Origin: Terrisporobacter sp.
GTDB lineage: Bacteria; Bacillota_A; Clostridia; Peptostreptococcales; Peptostreptococcaceae
DNA length: 64,000 nucleotides
Direction of reading: 5' to 3'
Assembly: GCA_029851945.1 (NCBI GenBank)
Contig: JARKUZ010000062.1
Coordinates: 1 to 64,000, forward strand
The notes under the pieces are model-generated. The model was not told where the DNA came from, searched no databases, and saw nothing but the letters and a program-made list of their open reading frames with translations. Position numbers and translations under genes: made by a program. Below, one piece after another: positions 38,329-45,745 of the stretch (within the stretch, counting starts at the first letter, position 1; every line of letters begins with the position of its first letter).

Positions 38329-38568
38329 TTAGTTTAAAAAGGCATTAACTATTACTTCTTCAGCTTCTTCTTCACTAAGACCAAATGTTTCTAGTTTTAA
38401 TAATTGTTCATTATTTATTCTACCTATTGCAGCTTCATGAACAATTTGTGCATCCATATGATTAGCTTGAATTTCAGGTATAGAGCTTACTCTAGCTTTA
38501 TCCATAATTATTGAATCACACTGTACGTGAGCTTTGTTAATGGATATAAATGTTGATATTTCAACATT
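38329..38568 (-). pseudogene. 3' part of a SufBD-type Fe-S assembly gene, cut by the prophage
   Basis: The frame read on the minus strand encodes AHVQCDSIIMDKARVSSIP, IQANHMDAQIVHEAAIGRI and GLSEEEAEEVIVNAFLN, then stop. These match the C-terminal beta-helix end of SufB/SufD family scaffold proteins. The frame continues to about 38598, but the homology fades near 38566, where a 26-nt inverted repeat and phage-type sequence begin. The rest of the gene must lie beyond the prophage, outside the window. Excision would restore it. Confidence 0.85.
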
Positions 38569-38571
38569 TAT
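38546..38571. other. Candidate prophage attachment core (26-nt inverted repeat)
   Basis: ATAAATGTTGA and TCAACATTTAT form perfect 11-bp arms around a 4-bp centre (TATT). It lies exactly where sufBD homology ends, as expected of an integrase core site. The other junction is outside the window, so the duplicated att core cannot be checked. Confidence 0.55.
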
Positions 38572-38590
38572 GGAGTGGGATAAACTTATT

Positions 38591-38660
38591 TTGTCAGTTT
38601 ATTGTCAGTACCAATTATTAATCCACAGTTTTTGAGTAAGTTATCCACACTTTATTCACA
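38591..38660 (+). other. Arm-type repeat and three DnaA-box-like sites
   Basis: TTGTCAGT occurs twice with an 11-bp period (38591 and 38602). Three DnaA-box-like 9-mers in the same orientation follow within 42 bp: TAATCCACA (38619-38627, one mismatch), TTATCCACA (38641-38649, perfect) and TTATTCACA (38652-38660, one mismatch). The whole stretch 38572-38942 has no gene. It could be an origin-like region or integrase and host-factor sites at the phage end. Confidence 0.5.
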
Positions 38661-38865
38661 GCCTTTTTGAACTACATTATATTTCTTAGTATTTTATATT
38701 TTACACTATTTTATAAGCAAAATCATTAAAATAGTTACAATTTAATAGGACGTGCATATTTTTAATGCTCTTCTGCATACACTTAAACTAACAAGGCAGA
38801 TAAGTGAAACGTTCTAAAACTTGTTTTAGATATCTGTCGAAGTGATTTAGTTTTGAACAAGTGGT

Positions 38866-38905
38866 ATAGGCTACTTCTAACTTTTTTAGGAGTAGCCTAT
38901 TTTTA
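38866..38905 (+). terminator. Plus-strand terminator with no plus-strand gene
   Basis: A 13-bp stem (ATAGGCTACTTCT with 38888-38900) is followed by a T run on the plus strand only. No coding sequence precedes it on that strand; a small hairpin (TCTAAAAC/GTTTTAGA) lies at 38813-38830. It implies an untranslated transcript from about 38670-38860. Confidence 0.6.
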
Positions 38906-38942
38906 TATAAATTTATATAATTTTAAACAAATAAAAACCTAC

Positions 38943-41219
38943 CTAAGCTGGTAGGTAGGCAATAAAAGCACTATAATTCTTTTCTTCATTCCTTATTAAA
39001 CATAAAGCATTATGTTCTTTTAAATTAATCATATCCTCTTCTTCATAGCCACAACTATTATAATACTCTTTTAAATATCTAAAATCTTGTATATCTGTTC
39101 CGTATAGAAGTAAGTAAGATGCCCCACCGGTTTTTAATGCTTTTCTGCATTTATTACTTAATTCATATACTGTGTGAAGTGTAACAGTAGATATTAGATT
39201 ATACTTCCTTCCCTCTTGGAATACTTCTTCAAATATAATAGAAGCATTAGGACACTTATAAAATTCATCAAAGTATAATTCAGTGCAAGTCTTTTGTTCT
39301 TTTGATAATTGTTTTTTAGCATTCCAAACTTTACTCAGAAAGAAAGTGGCCATAACATTTTTTATAGTATTATTTGTAAACGTATCTTCTGGTAGTTCTA
39401 TCAGTATGACTTTATTATCTTGTATAGCTCTTACAAAATCAATATTATTTTCGCTGGTCTTATTTAAGGCTACTTCACTTTCTAGAGATAACTCCAGCAT
39501 AGCAATTCTATCTAATATACCATCTACCTTATTATCTGCATTAGTTACCTTATTTCCCTTAACTGAATCTAATTCATTAAGCTTCTTTATTCTATTAGAT
39601 AATAATTCTCTTAGCTCTTCATTTGTATTTTCTATATATTCTTTTCTTACACTAGGTTCACTCAAGCACTCTATAACATTATTTAGAGATGCATTAGGCT
39701 TATTACTGTAGACTACTGCACATGCAGCATAAAAATATTTAATCATACGTGGAGAAAGTTGAGTTTCAACATTTATACAATCTAATAAACTTTGTAATTG
39801 CTGTGCTCTTTTAATTGCATTAGATACTTTATTAAAGTTACTCATATTATCATTTATAGGTATTTCATTATAAGAAAAAGCTTGAATAGTATTTATATTA
39901 CTACAGTCAATTTTTATAAGCCTATCTTTTGGTGTATTCTTTTCTAGTGTTCTAGATAATTTACAATCTTCTATTATATCAATATTAATTACACCTCTAT
40001 TATCATTTATAGCATCTGTAGCTAACTTCATTGCTTTATAAGTTTTTCCAGCGCCTTTTGGCCCTACAAGAACACGTTCAGCTCTTTGTATTTCTTTATG
40101 ACTACTAAAATAAGCTGGTTGTTTTTTCTTAACTATACCTATAGATATTTTCCCTTTAGATAAACATTTAGGTACATCAGTTTCATACGTTGCTTTATGC
40201 TTTATATTTGTGTACTCTTCTATTAACGTTTTTCCTGGTACACTTATAAAATTCGAGCACTCTTCTACTGTTGTATTATTTACCGCTACATTTTTAATTT
40301 TCGTGCTATAAATATCTATTTTATCTTTCACTGGTTTGGATATTAACTCATTATCATCATTTAAAGTCTTGTAAGAATTGATAGAAGCTGTTAAAAGTTG
40401 TTTTTCTCTCTCTTTATCGCTTGAATTAGCTAAAATTATAGCTTGAGATTTACATATATCGTTTTTAGCCTTTCTTTCGGTGCTATTAGATATTTTATAT
40501 TTTAAAGGATTAAACATATTACTATCCTTTTTAGATGTGCTTAAAAACGAATTTAAGAGGTCATTTATAATGTCATCTAGAATTTTAACTACTGTAATAC
40601 CTAATTTTTTTATATTTTTATCTTTTATTGTATAAAATCCATTTTTATATTCATTAATCCCTTTTTTATATTGGTAACTTTTAAAATAATTATTTTCTTT
40701 TTCGGAAGTTGGTATAAAATTGTACAATATTCCTACCGAATCTTCATCTTGCATAATCTCTAGCACAGTTAAATTTGCTTCTAGTAAAGAATTGTCTCTT
40801 TTATCTACATTAAGGCTTAATGCATCATTTGATTTATATTTTAATTGAACTTTAGAACTGTCTAAATTAATAGGAACACTATTTACTTCCTTTATTTCAA
40901 CTCTTTTCCAAATTTCAGTAAACTTTATCTTAAATTTATTGAAGTGTACTTGTGGTATGATAAAAAAGAATTCTACGTTTTCTTTAGTTAAATGAATATA
41001 GTAACTTACCTTTGGTAATTCTTCTACAATAAGTTTTTTATTTTCTATTCTTATAAATTTCTGAGTTTCTTTAAACATTTTATTTACAAGTAATGCTATA
41101 TGATCTGAATTATTATTCTTATTACTTTTGGATGGGATTAATTGAACTATCTTATATTCATTTCTGACTACTGATAAATAGTCACTTATTTTCATTGTTT
41201 TCATTTTAGGACTAAACAT
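38943..41219 (-). CDS. VirB4/VirD4-like ATPase (conjugation-type)
   Basis: This 758-residue protein has a C-terminal P-loop domain. Walker A GPKGAGKT is at residues 386-393, a hydrophobic strand plus acidic residues (VILIELPED) at about 604-612, and ELYFDEFYKC at 647-656 followed by EEVFQEGRKYNLISTVTLHT, the VirD4/VirB4/HerA-type DNA- or substrate-pump pattern. The N-terminal 370 residues resemble the variable head of conjugation ATPases; I recall similar heads in clostridial and Bacillus plasmid proteins. It overlaps the upstream small membrane gene by 8 bp. It is not a terminase, which is found elsewhere in the prophage. Its role in a phage is unclear. Confidence 0.7.
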   Translation of the reverse strand: MFSPKMKTMKISDYLSVVRNEYKIVQLIPSKSNKNNNSDHIALLVNKMFKETQKFIRIENKKLIVEELPKVSYYIHLTKENVEFFFIIPQVHFNKFKIKFTEIWKRVEIKEVNSVPINLDSSKVQLKYKSNDALSLNVDKRDNSLLEANLTVLEIMQDEDSVGILYNFIPTSEKENNYFKSYQYKKGINEYKNGFYTIKDKNIKKLGITVVKILDDIINDLLNSFLSTSKKDSNMFNPLKYKISNSTERKAKNDICKSQAIILANSSDKEREKQLLTASINSYKTLNDDNELISKPVKDKIDIYSTKIKNVAVNNTTVEECSNFISVPGKTLIEEYTNIKHKATYETDVPKCLSKGKISIGIVKKKQPAYFSSHKEIQRAERVLVGPKGAGKTYKAMKLATDAINDNRGVINIDIIEDCKLSRTLEKNTPKDRLIKIDCSNINTIQAFSYNEIPINDNMSNFNKVSNAIKRAQQLQSLLDCINVETQLSPRMIKYFYAACAVVYSNKPNASLNNVIECLSEPSVRKEYIENTNEELRELLSNRIKKLNELDSVKGNKVTNADNKVDGILDRIAMLELSLESEVALNKTSENNIDFVRAIQDNKVILIELPEDTFTNNTIKNVMATFFLSKVWNAKKQLSKEQKTCTELYFDEFYKCPNASIIFEEVFQEGRKYNLISTVTLHTVYELSNKCRKALKTGGASYLLLYGTDIQDFRYLKEYYNSCGYEEEDMINLKEHNALCLIRNEEKNYSAFIAYLPA

Positions 41220-41505
41220 GACAAACCACCTTTGCTACTATTTGAAGTATCATGTATATAGCAGGACACATAAATCCTACACTCTTTCCTTTTTCCCAAC
41301 CGAACACATAAAGAATTAATGATATCAAACCAACGATAACTAATATATCTAAAGATACTATACTTATAGTCCCTAAGCATTCTGTAAAAAACTTAGATAA
41401 AAATTTTCCTAATTCCCCAGATGGATTACTTAATATTTCACCTATTCTAGTAAAGAATTTATTTATACTCTCTAAAGAGCCACTTATTTTTTCGAAAATA
41501 TCCAT
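41212..41505 (-). CDS. Small membrane protein of the ATPase module
   Basis: This 97-residue protein has an amphipathic N-terminal half (ISGSLESINKFFTRIGEIL) and two membrane segments (ISIVSLDILVIVGLISLILYVFGW and VGFMCPAIYMILQIVAKVV). It overlaps the ATPase gene and starts 13 bp after the 139-residue gene, so the three are one operon. Such proteins sit beside the ATPases of conjugation systems as channel or pilin-like parts. That role is inferred from context. Confidence 0.65.
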   Translation of the reverse strand: MDIFEKISGSLESINKFFTRIGEILSNPSGELGKFLSKFFTECLGTISIVSLDILVIVGLISLILYVFGWEKGKSVGFMCPAIYMILQIVAKVVCHV

Positions 41506-41517
41506 ATTTACACCTCA

Positions 41518-41937
41518 CTAAAATTTAATCATAGTAAATAACTTAGGATAGAATTGTAATAACAAATAAAATAAGAAATATTGTAAACCTTCTGTTGTAG
41601 CTTGTTTTAGATTAGCTCCATGAAGCATATGCTCCAACATCGTTTTACCTCCCATGAAAATACATCCATACTTAGCAAAATCAAGAAGTAAATCTATAAG
41701 TTGCGATGCTGTACTTCCTAGTTCAGCGCCCATACTGTCTGCAAATACAATAGAATTTTTATTCATAAATACAGCTACTAAGAATACTAATCTTGCATAT
41801 TCACGTTTATTATTCTTTAGTTTGTCTAAAAATTTATCAATCTTTTGTAAGTCACCTTCTCTTCTACTTATTTTTTTATTATCTGCAAGTAATAACAAGG
41901 TATTAGAATTATCAAATTTATACTTTCTCTTTAACAT
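41518..41937 (-). CDS. Pilin-like (VirB2/TrbC-style) membrane protein
   Basis: This 139-residue protein has a charged N-terminus of about 40 residues and a hydrophobic segment ending in a signal-peptidase-like site (VFLVAVFMNKNSIVFADS). Two further hydrophobic stretches follow (SQLIDLLLDFAKYGCIFMGG and GLQYFLFYLLLQFYPKLFTMI). This layout resembles the VirB2/TrbC pilin and similar small conjugation proteins. GGAGG precedes the ATG. It is the first gene of the ATPase operon. No sequence family is claimed. Confidence 0.6.
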   Translation of the reverse strand: MLKRKYKFDNSNTLLLLADNKKISRREGDLQKIDKFLDKLKNNKREYARLVFLVAVFMNKNSIVFADSMGAELGSTASQLIDLLLDFAKYGCIFMGGKTMLEHMLHGANLKQATTEGLQYFLFYLLLQFYPKLFTMIKF

Positions 41938-41995
41938 GAATAAACCTCCTTTAATTAGTTAAAAATATTAAAAAATTAAATTTGGCGGTGATTAT

Positions 41996-42064
41996 ATGGG
42001 TAAAGCTATATTTTGGTTTGGATGTGCTTTGGTAATAGATATGATTCAAAAGACTTTCTTTTAG
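41996..42064 (+). CDS. Possible 22-residue hydrophobic peptide
   Basis: A short open frame begins MGKAIFWFGCALVIDM and ends with KTFF. GGCGGTG lies 5 nt before the ATG. It is divergent from the ATPase operon and is followed by a plus-strand terminator at 42137-42172, which supports a short transcript. It could be a small membrane peptide or toxin; the frame may also be chance. Confidence 0.3.
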   Translation: MGKAIFWFGCALVIDMIQKTFF

Positions 42065-42136
42065 ATATAGAAGGATTTTAATAAATTACATAGAATATAA
42101 TTATAGAATTGTATTTTTATATAATTCACACACCAT

Positions 42137-42172
42137 AGAGCTCTAAGGATGGCGGTCCTGGGGCTCTTTTTA
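42137..42172 (+). terminator. Terminator of a short plus-strand transcript
   Basis: GAGCTC pairs with GGGCTC, and an inner AGGA/TCCT stem is present. A T run follows on the plus strand. It lies between the 22-residue frame and the end of the ribbon-helix-helix-like gene. Confidence 0.65.
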
Positions 42173-42173
42173 T

Positions 42174-42338
42174 TTACTCTTTTTCTTCTAACTCTTTTTT
42201 CATTTCTTTTCTTAATACATATTTTATATAATTAGATTTATTCCCAAATTGACTAAATTTTTCTTCGAGCCAATCAAATAGCAATTTATCTTCAACATTA
42301 TCTTTAAATGATACTGGAATCACTGTAGGTTTAGCCAT
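42174..42338 (-). CDS. Ribbon-helix-helix-like small DNA-binding protein
   Basis: This 54-residue protein (too short for most gene lists) reads MAKPTVIPVSFKDNVEDKLL at the N-terminus, then FGNKSNYIKYVLRKEM. A short beta strand followed by two helices, the second starting NKSNYIK, is the CopG/plasmid-partition-like pattern. AAGGAGG precedes the ATG with ideal spacing. A 16-bp palindrome lies about 40 bp upstream and could be its operator. Its position beside the ATPase operon suggests it is the module's regulator or partition protein. Confidence 0.65.
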   Translation of the reverse strand: MAKPTVIPVSFKDNVEDKLLFDWLEEKFSQFGNKSNYIKYVLRKEMKKELEEKE

Positions 42339-42376
42339 ATCCCTTCCTCCTTAACTAGAATTATTTAATCTTAGTT

Positions 42377-42392
42377 AATATTATGTAATATT
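42377..42392. promoter_or_regulatory. Palindrome upstream of the ribbon-helix-helix-like gene
   Basis: AATATTA-TG-TAATATT is a perfect palindrome, flanked by further ATTATTTAAT repeats. It is a candidate autoregulatory operator. Confidence 0.4.
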
Positions 42393-42634
42393 ATTTAATA
42401 ACTTGCATGTCCTTTTGAATAATATTAATTAATTTTTTATAGTTTTTAATAACTTTATTTAGTTTTGTATAATTTAATTATGTAAACTTAACTATAAAAA
42501 CAATAAACTTACCTACTCTCTTTTTAGTTTTAGGAATAATAATTTATTTTTCTGTATATTTTCATCTTTTTTGACATATGCTGTGTGCTATAATTTTTGT
42601 AAAATTATACTTTACAATAAAAAGGAGATATAAC

Positions 42635-43543
42635 ATGAAAAACATTAGGTGTTTATTTTTTATTTTTATAATATCAGTGTCATTAGTAGGTTGTAAAAAT
42701 ACTTCTACAAATAAAACTGATGAAAATACTGAAAATCATACTTCTATAAATAAAACTAACAAAACTAATAGCGATAAATCAGATAATGAAATAAAAGATA
42801 TTCTTAAATTACTGGGTGATACTTATTGGATAGAAGAAGATCAGGATGCTGGTGAAACTATATTGAAAATAAATGATTCTATTATAGAAGAATACATAAC
42901 TTCTCCTGAGTATTATTCAACATATGAAATTAATAAACTAAATTATGATTCAGATAAAAATACATTAACCTTAAATACAACGGCACATTATTATGATGGG
43001 AGCATGGATTTAGATTTGCATATAGAGTTATTAGATGAAAAAACAATACGTCTAAAAAATGATAAAGATGAAGGTCATACATTCAACTTAAAATCAACTC
43101 CTCTTAATGAACTTGTTAAACTCATATATGATAAAGGTTCAACAACATTTGATAATAGTTATATACAAGATATTTTAGACAAGACGGAAGATGAACTGTA
43201 TGAAATTATAGGACTTTTTTATCCATCTGAGTTAGATTCTAGTCAAACAAAATATGTAGAGTCAAAACTTGCTAAAGATGAAATACTTAAAAAAATTACA
43301 TCTTTACAAATATTTACAGATCGTAGTTCTACATATCCAATTATTTATGATGAAGAGGTTCAAGCTGTTCGTGTAGGTTCTAAACTTGGTTATTTGATTA
43401 CGGTAAGAAGTTACGGAGATGTAACTGACTCAAGAATGGAAGATATATTTTTAGATATTGATTCTGGTAACATATATCTTTATGATTATATTGATACAAT
43501 GCGTGTTGATTTAAATAGTGCAATATCAAAAATTGAAATTTAG
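42635..43543 (+). CDS. Prophage-borne lipoprotein of unknown function
   Basis: This protein of about 302 residues has a signal peptide and a lipobox ending SLVGC near residue 18. A Ser/Thr/Asn-rich linker and an acidic globular domain follow. The start is ATG 42635 after AAGGAG. It is transcribed opposite to the phage late genes and has an extended -10 (TGCTATAAT, 42586-42594) and its own terminator at 43596-43640. This is a typical lysogenic-conversion gene: surface lipoproteins of prophages may block superinfection, but the function here is inferred from layout. Confidence 0.7.
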   Translation: MKNIRCLFFIFIISVSLVGCKNTSTNKTDENTENHTSINKTNKTNSDKSDNEIKDILKLLGDTYWIEEDQDAGETILKINDSIIEEYITSPEYYSTYEINKLNYDSDKNTLTLNTTAHYYDGSMDLDLHIELLDEKTIRLKNDKDEGHTFNLKSTPLNELVKLIYDKGSTTFDNSYIQDILDKTEDELYEIIGLFYPSELDSSQTKYVESKLAKDEILKKITSLQIFTDRSSTYPIIYDEEVQAVRVGSKLGYLITVRSYGDVTDSRMEDIFLDIDSGNIYLYDYIDTMRVDLNSAISKIEI

Positions 43544-43595
43544 AGTGAAACATTAAAACTCAAATAAAAACAAAATATTTTAATAAAAATAAATA

Positions 43596-43640
43596 AAAAA
43601 AGCTAGGAAGGAATAAAAAATTTATCCAACCTAGCTTTTT
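43596..43640 (+). terminator. Terminator after the prophage lipoprotein
   Basis: A long stem (AAAAAGCTAGG base with its complement at 43630-43640, short bulges) ends in a T run. Confidence 0.8.
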
Positions 43641-43647
43641 AATCTAC

Positions 43648-43672
43648 AAAAAAAATAAAGCCCTATAGGGCT
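43648..43672 (-). terminator. Terminator of the DUF3800 transcript
   Basis: The perfect 14-bp palindrome AGCCCTATAGGGCT (43659-43672) is followed on the minus strand by a long T run (43648-43657). Confidence 0.7.
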
Positions 43673-43675
43673 AGG

Positions 43676-43760
43676 AGTTACGGAACCATTATAAAGGCTA
43701 TCAATAACAGATAGCTTATATTTTATAGGTAATACTTTATAGTGGGTTTACCCTGTAACT
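43676..43760 (-). ncRNA. Structured RNA element at the 3' side of the DUF3800 gene
   Basis: The region folds on either strand. An outer 6-bp stem (43676-43681 with 43755-43760) and a main stem of about 13 bp with one bulge (43684-43696 with 43735-43748) enclose a 6-bp hairpin with a 7-nt loop (43697-43715) and a weaker third arm (43716-43734). Compensating G-U pairs are present. It has no gene and lies between the DUF3800 stop and its terminator. Structured RNAs named DUF3800 motifs are known beside such genes; I cannot say which class this is. Strand is uncertain. Confidence 0.6.
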
Positions 43761-43809
43761 GCCATAATTATAACATATATTTATTATTTATTCAATATTT
43801 TTTCGTTAT

Positions 43810-44541
43810 TTATTTTGTAATTGCTATTTCTCTTTTTGTTATTCTTTTATTAATTAAATTACCATTATATTTTTTTCTTCTAATCCTACCACATTCAAAC
43901 TTGGATATAGGAAATCTTTCTCTTTTATCTATTTTAGATTTTAATAAGCTATAATAATTTCCATTGTTATACTCATATCTTGAAAAGATAGCATTAGCTA
44001 TATAATCTGCAGCTTGAATATTATATGCATCTTTAGCTTTTGAATCCTTATACTCTACTTTTATATTGATATTTAGCTTTTTCTCATAATTCCAATATAT
44101 ATTAATATAATCTTTAAATGAATTTATAGATTTTACTTTTATTGTTTTATTATCTAAAATAAGATTAACCTTGCTGTTATTAAATTGTTCATTATAGTTT
44201 TGTAGTAATATTTTTAATAAGAAGTTATACAAACAATTCTTGTCTTCCTTTAGATTATCTTGTATATATTTCTTTTGCGCAACGATATATGATATCTGTA
44301 CATCCTTTTTGCATATGTTATTTATTATAAGTTCTTTAATTTCTTTATTGGCTTCATTGGCTTTTAGTTCATTGGAATTAAATTTAATATTTTTATAGTT
44401 TTTCTTTACGTATAATAAGGTTTTTTTCATTGTATTATGTAATAACCCAGGATTTTTAGTTAATATACAAGCTATAACAAAATAATTCCCACCATTCCCC
44501 AAATTACCTGATTCATCAAAATACATGTAATATTCCTTCAT
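43810..44541 (-). CDS. DUF3800 protein (RNase H-like fold)
   Basis: This 243-residue cytosolic protein has the DUF3800 landmarks: YMYFDESGNLG at the N-terminus (D9, E10), an acidic residue near E58, LILDNK (D130) and NIQAADYIANAIFSR (D179). These acidic residues resemble the RNase H-fold active site. The family is found in phages and mobile elements, often with structured RNAs. GGAGGG precedes the ATG, and a TATAAT box on the minus strand lies about 28 bp before the start. It sits between endolysin and the lipoprotein and is transcribed in the late direction. Confidence 0.85.
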   Translation of the reverse strand: MKEYYMYFDESGNLGNGGNYFVIACILTKNPGLLHNTMKKTLLYVKKNYKNIKFNSNELKANEANKEIKELIINNICKKDVQISYIVAQKKYIQDNLKEDKNCLYNFLLKILLQNYNEQFNNSKVNLILDNKTIKVKSINSFKDYINIYWNYEKKLNINIKVEYKDSKAKDAYNIQAADYIANAIFSRYEYNNGNYYSLLKSKIDKRERFPISKFECGRIRRKKYNGNLINKRITKREIAITK

Positions 44542-44593
44542 TGTATCTCCCTCCTAGCCCTAATATTTATTATAACATATTTAACAAAAATTA

Positions 44594-44633
44594 AAAAAGC
44601 TGGTAAAAAATAAACTTTCTCACCAGCCTTTTA
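44594..44633 (-). terminator. Terminator after the endolysin gene
   Basis: A stem AAGCTGGT/ACCAGCCTT with a one-base bulge and T-rich flank lies about 60 bp past the endolysin stop. Confidence 0.65.
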
Positions 44634-44693
44634 TTTATCTATACATATTTTTTATATTTGGCATCAACTAAATTATAGACAATTATATAATTT

Positions 44694-45743
44694 TTATACT
44701 CTTTCTATGTATTCACAACAGAAATAACCTACTTGTCCTTTAAAATCCCATGTACTTCCCCAATTATTATATACATACCCTATTGTGAATACAGTTCCTT
44801 TTGGAATAGTAGTAATTATCTTATGATCTGTTCCTCTTCCTGTTCTAAGATTAAGATTAGCTATTGCTCTTACTTTACAGTTATAATCTCCATTTTCCCA
44901 TTTTGTAGATACATTTTTTATATTATCTATATAGTCACCACTTACATATCCATAGCCAGTTCCATTTTTTATTTTTAGCCAGTTGTTACTACATTTAGCA
45001 ACTATAGTAACTTTAGTATTATTTTTCAATGAACCTATTTTAGAATAATTAGTTCCTGGTCCACTTCTTACATTTAATGAAGTAGCATTTACTAAGCCGG
45101 TTTGATTTACTGTTGTTTCTGTTACACTATTTGTAGAAGTATTACTAGATTTTCTATAATTTTTTATATCTTCATAAAAATTTTCAAATGCTGCTCTAGT
45201 ATTACCATACCCCATAAAATTAGTTCCAGGACAAGATTTTCTAGACTGACCAGCTTTATATGTTCCTAGATAAGAACCATCTGATTTAAACCAAGCATGA
45301 GGTCTGATTGTATTTTCTCCTGGAATTAAATTAAATACTTTGCACATTATTGCATAACAAGCTATTACAGACTCTCTTTGTTCTTTAGTCATAATATCTT
45401 TTCCTTTATCAAAGTTACCATATATTTCAACACAAATAGCTCCTGTATTCCAACCGCTTATACCAGCAGGATTAGAATTAAGGCTTCTTCCTGTCATTAT
45501 TTTTCCATCAGGAAATATTGAAAAATGTTGTGCGATATCTGAAAAACCACTATTATTTTTATGAAATGATCTAAGATTATTCTGTCTTCTAAAATGTTCA
45601 TCTGTTTTCCAACAAGAATAATCTGGAGCCCCCATATGATGTACTTGTAATTTATTTATTCTTCTACTTATCTTTTGATTTTTCAACCAGTTTTCAAATT
45701 CATTTATATCATCAAACATTATAAATCCATATTTTGTTTTCAT
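44694..45743 (-). CDS. Endolysin: N-acetylmuramoyl-L-alanine amidase with two SH3 domains
   Basis: This 349-residue enzyme has an N-terminal Amidase_2 (PGRP-like) zinc domain with the ligand His in LQVHHMGAP, HAWFKSDG and Cys in SCPGTNFMGYG. Two bacterial SH3 domains follow: LVNATSLNVRSGPGTNYSKI and AIANLNLRTGRGTDHKI. It cuts the amide bond between muramic acid and the stem peptide during phage lysis. It lies 2 bp after the holin stop. Confidence 0.93.
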   Translation of the reverse strand: MKTKYGFIMFDDINEFENWLKNQKISRRINKLQVHHMGAPDYSCWKTDEHFRRQNNLRSFHKNNSGFSDIAQHFSIFPDGKIMTGRSLNSNPAGISGWNTGAICVEIYGNFDKGKDIMTKEQRESVIACYAIMCKVFNLIPGENTIRPHAWFKSDGSYLGTYKAGQSRKSCPGTNFMGYGNTRAAFENFYEDIKNYRKSSNTSTNSVTETTVNQTGLVNATSLNVRSGPGTNYSKIGSLKNNTKVTIVAKCSNNWLKIKNGTGYGYVSGDYIDNIKNVSTKWENGDYNCKVRAIANLNLRTGRGTDHKIITTIPKGTVFTIGYVYNNWGSTWDFKGQVGYFCCEYIERV

Positions 45744-45745
45744 AA

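Larger units (their letters stand above)
43666..44562. repeat. 12-nt inverted repeat that brackets the DUF3800 gene
   Basis: TAGGGCTAGGAG on the plus strand at 43666-43677 and its exact reverse complement at 44551-44562 flank the gene and its RNA element. On the mRNA strand the right copy is part of the ribosome-binding region of the gene and the left copy is near the 3' end, so the two ends can pair. Confidence 0.7.

Noticed and set aside
42571..42594. TTGACA and TATAAT as a classic sigma-A promoter for the prophage lipoprotein
   Set aside because: The spacing is only 12 bp, too short. The TGCTATAAT extended -10 alone is more likely to act.
43676..43760. A tRNA or hammerhead ribozyme for the structured element
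   Set aside because: There is no T-loop GTTC box in the right place or CCA-end stem, and no CUGANGA or GAAA core, so neither fits.
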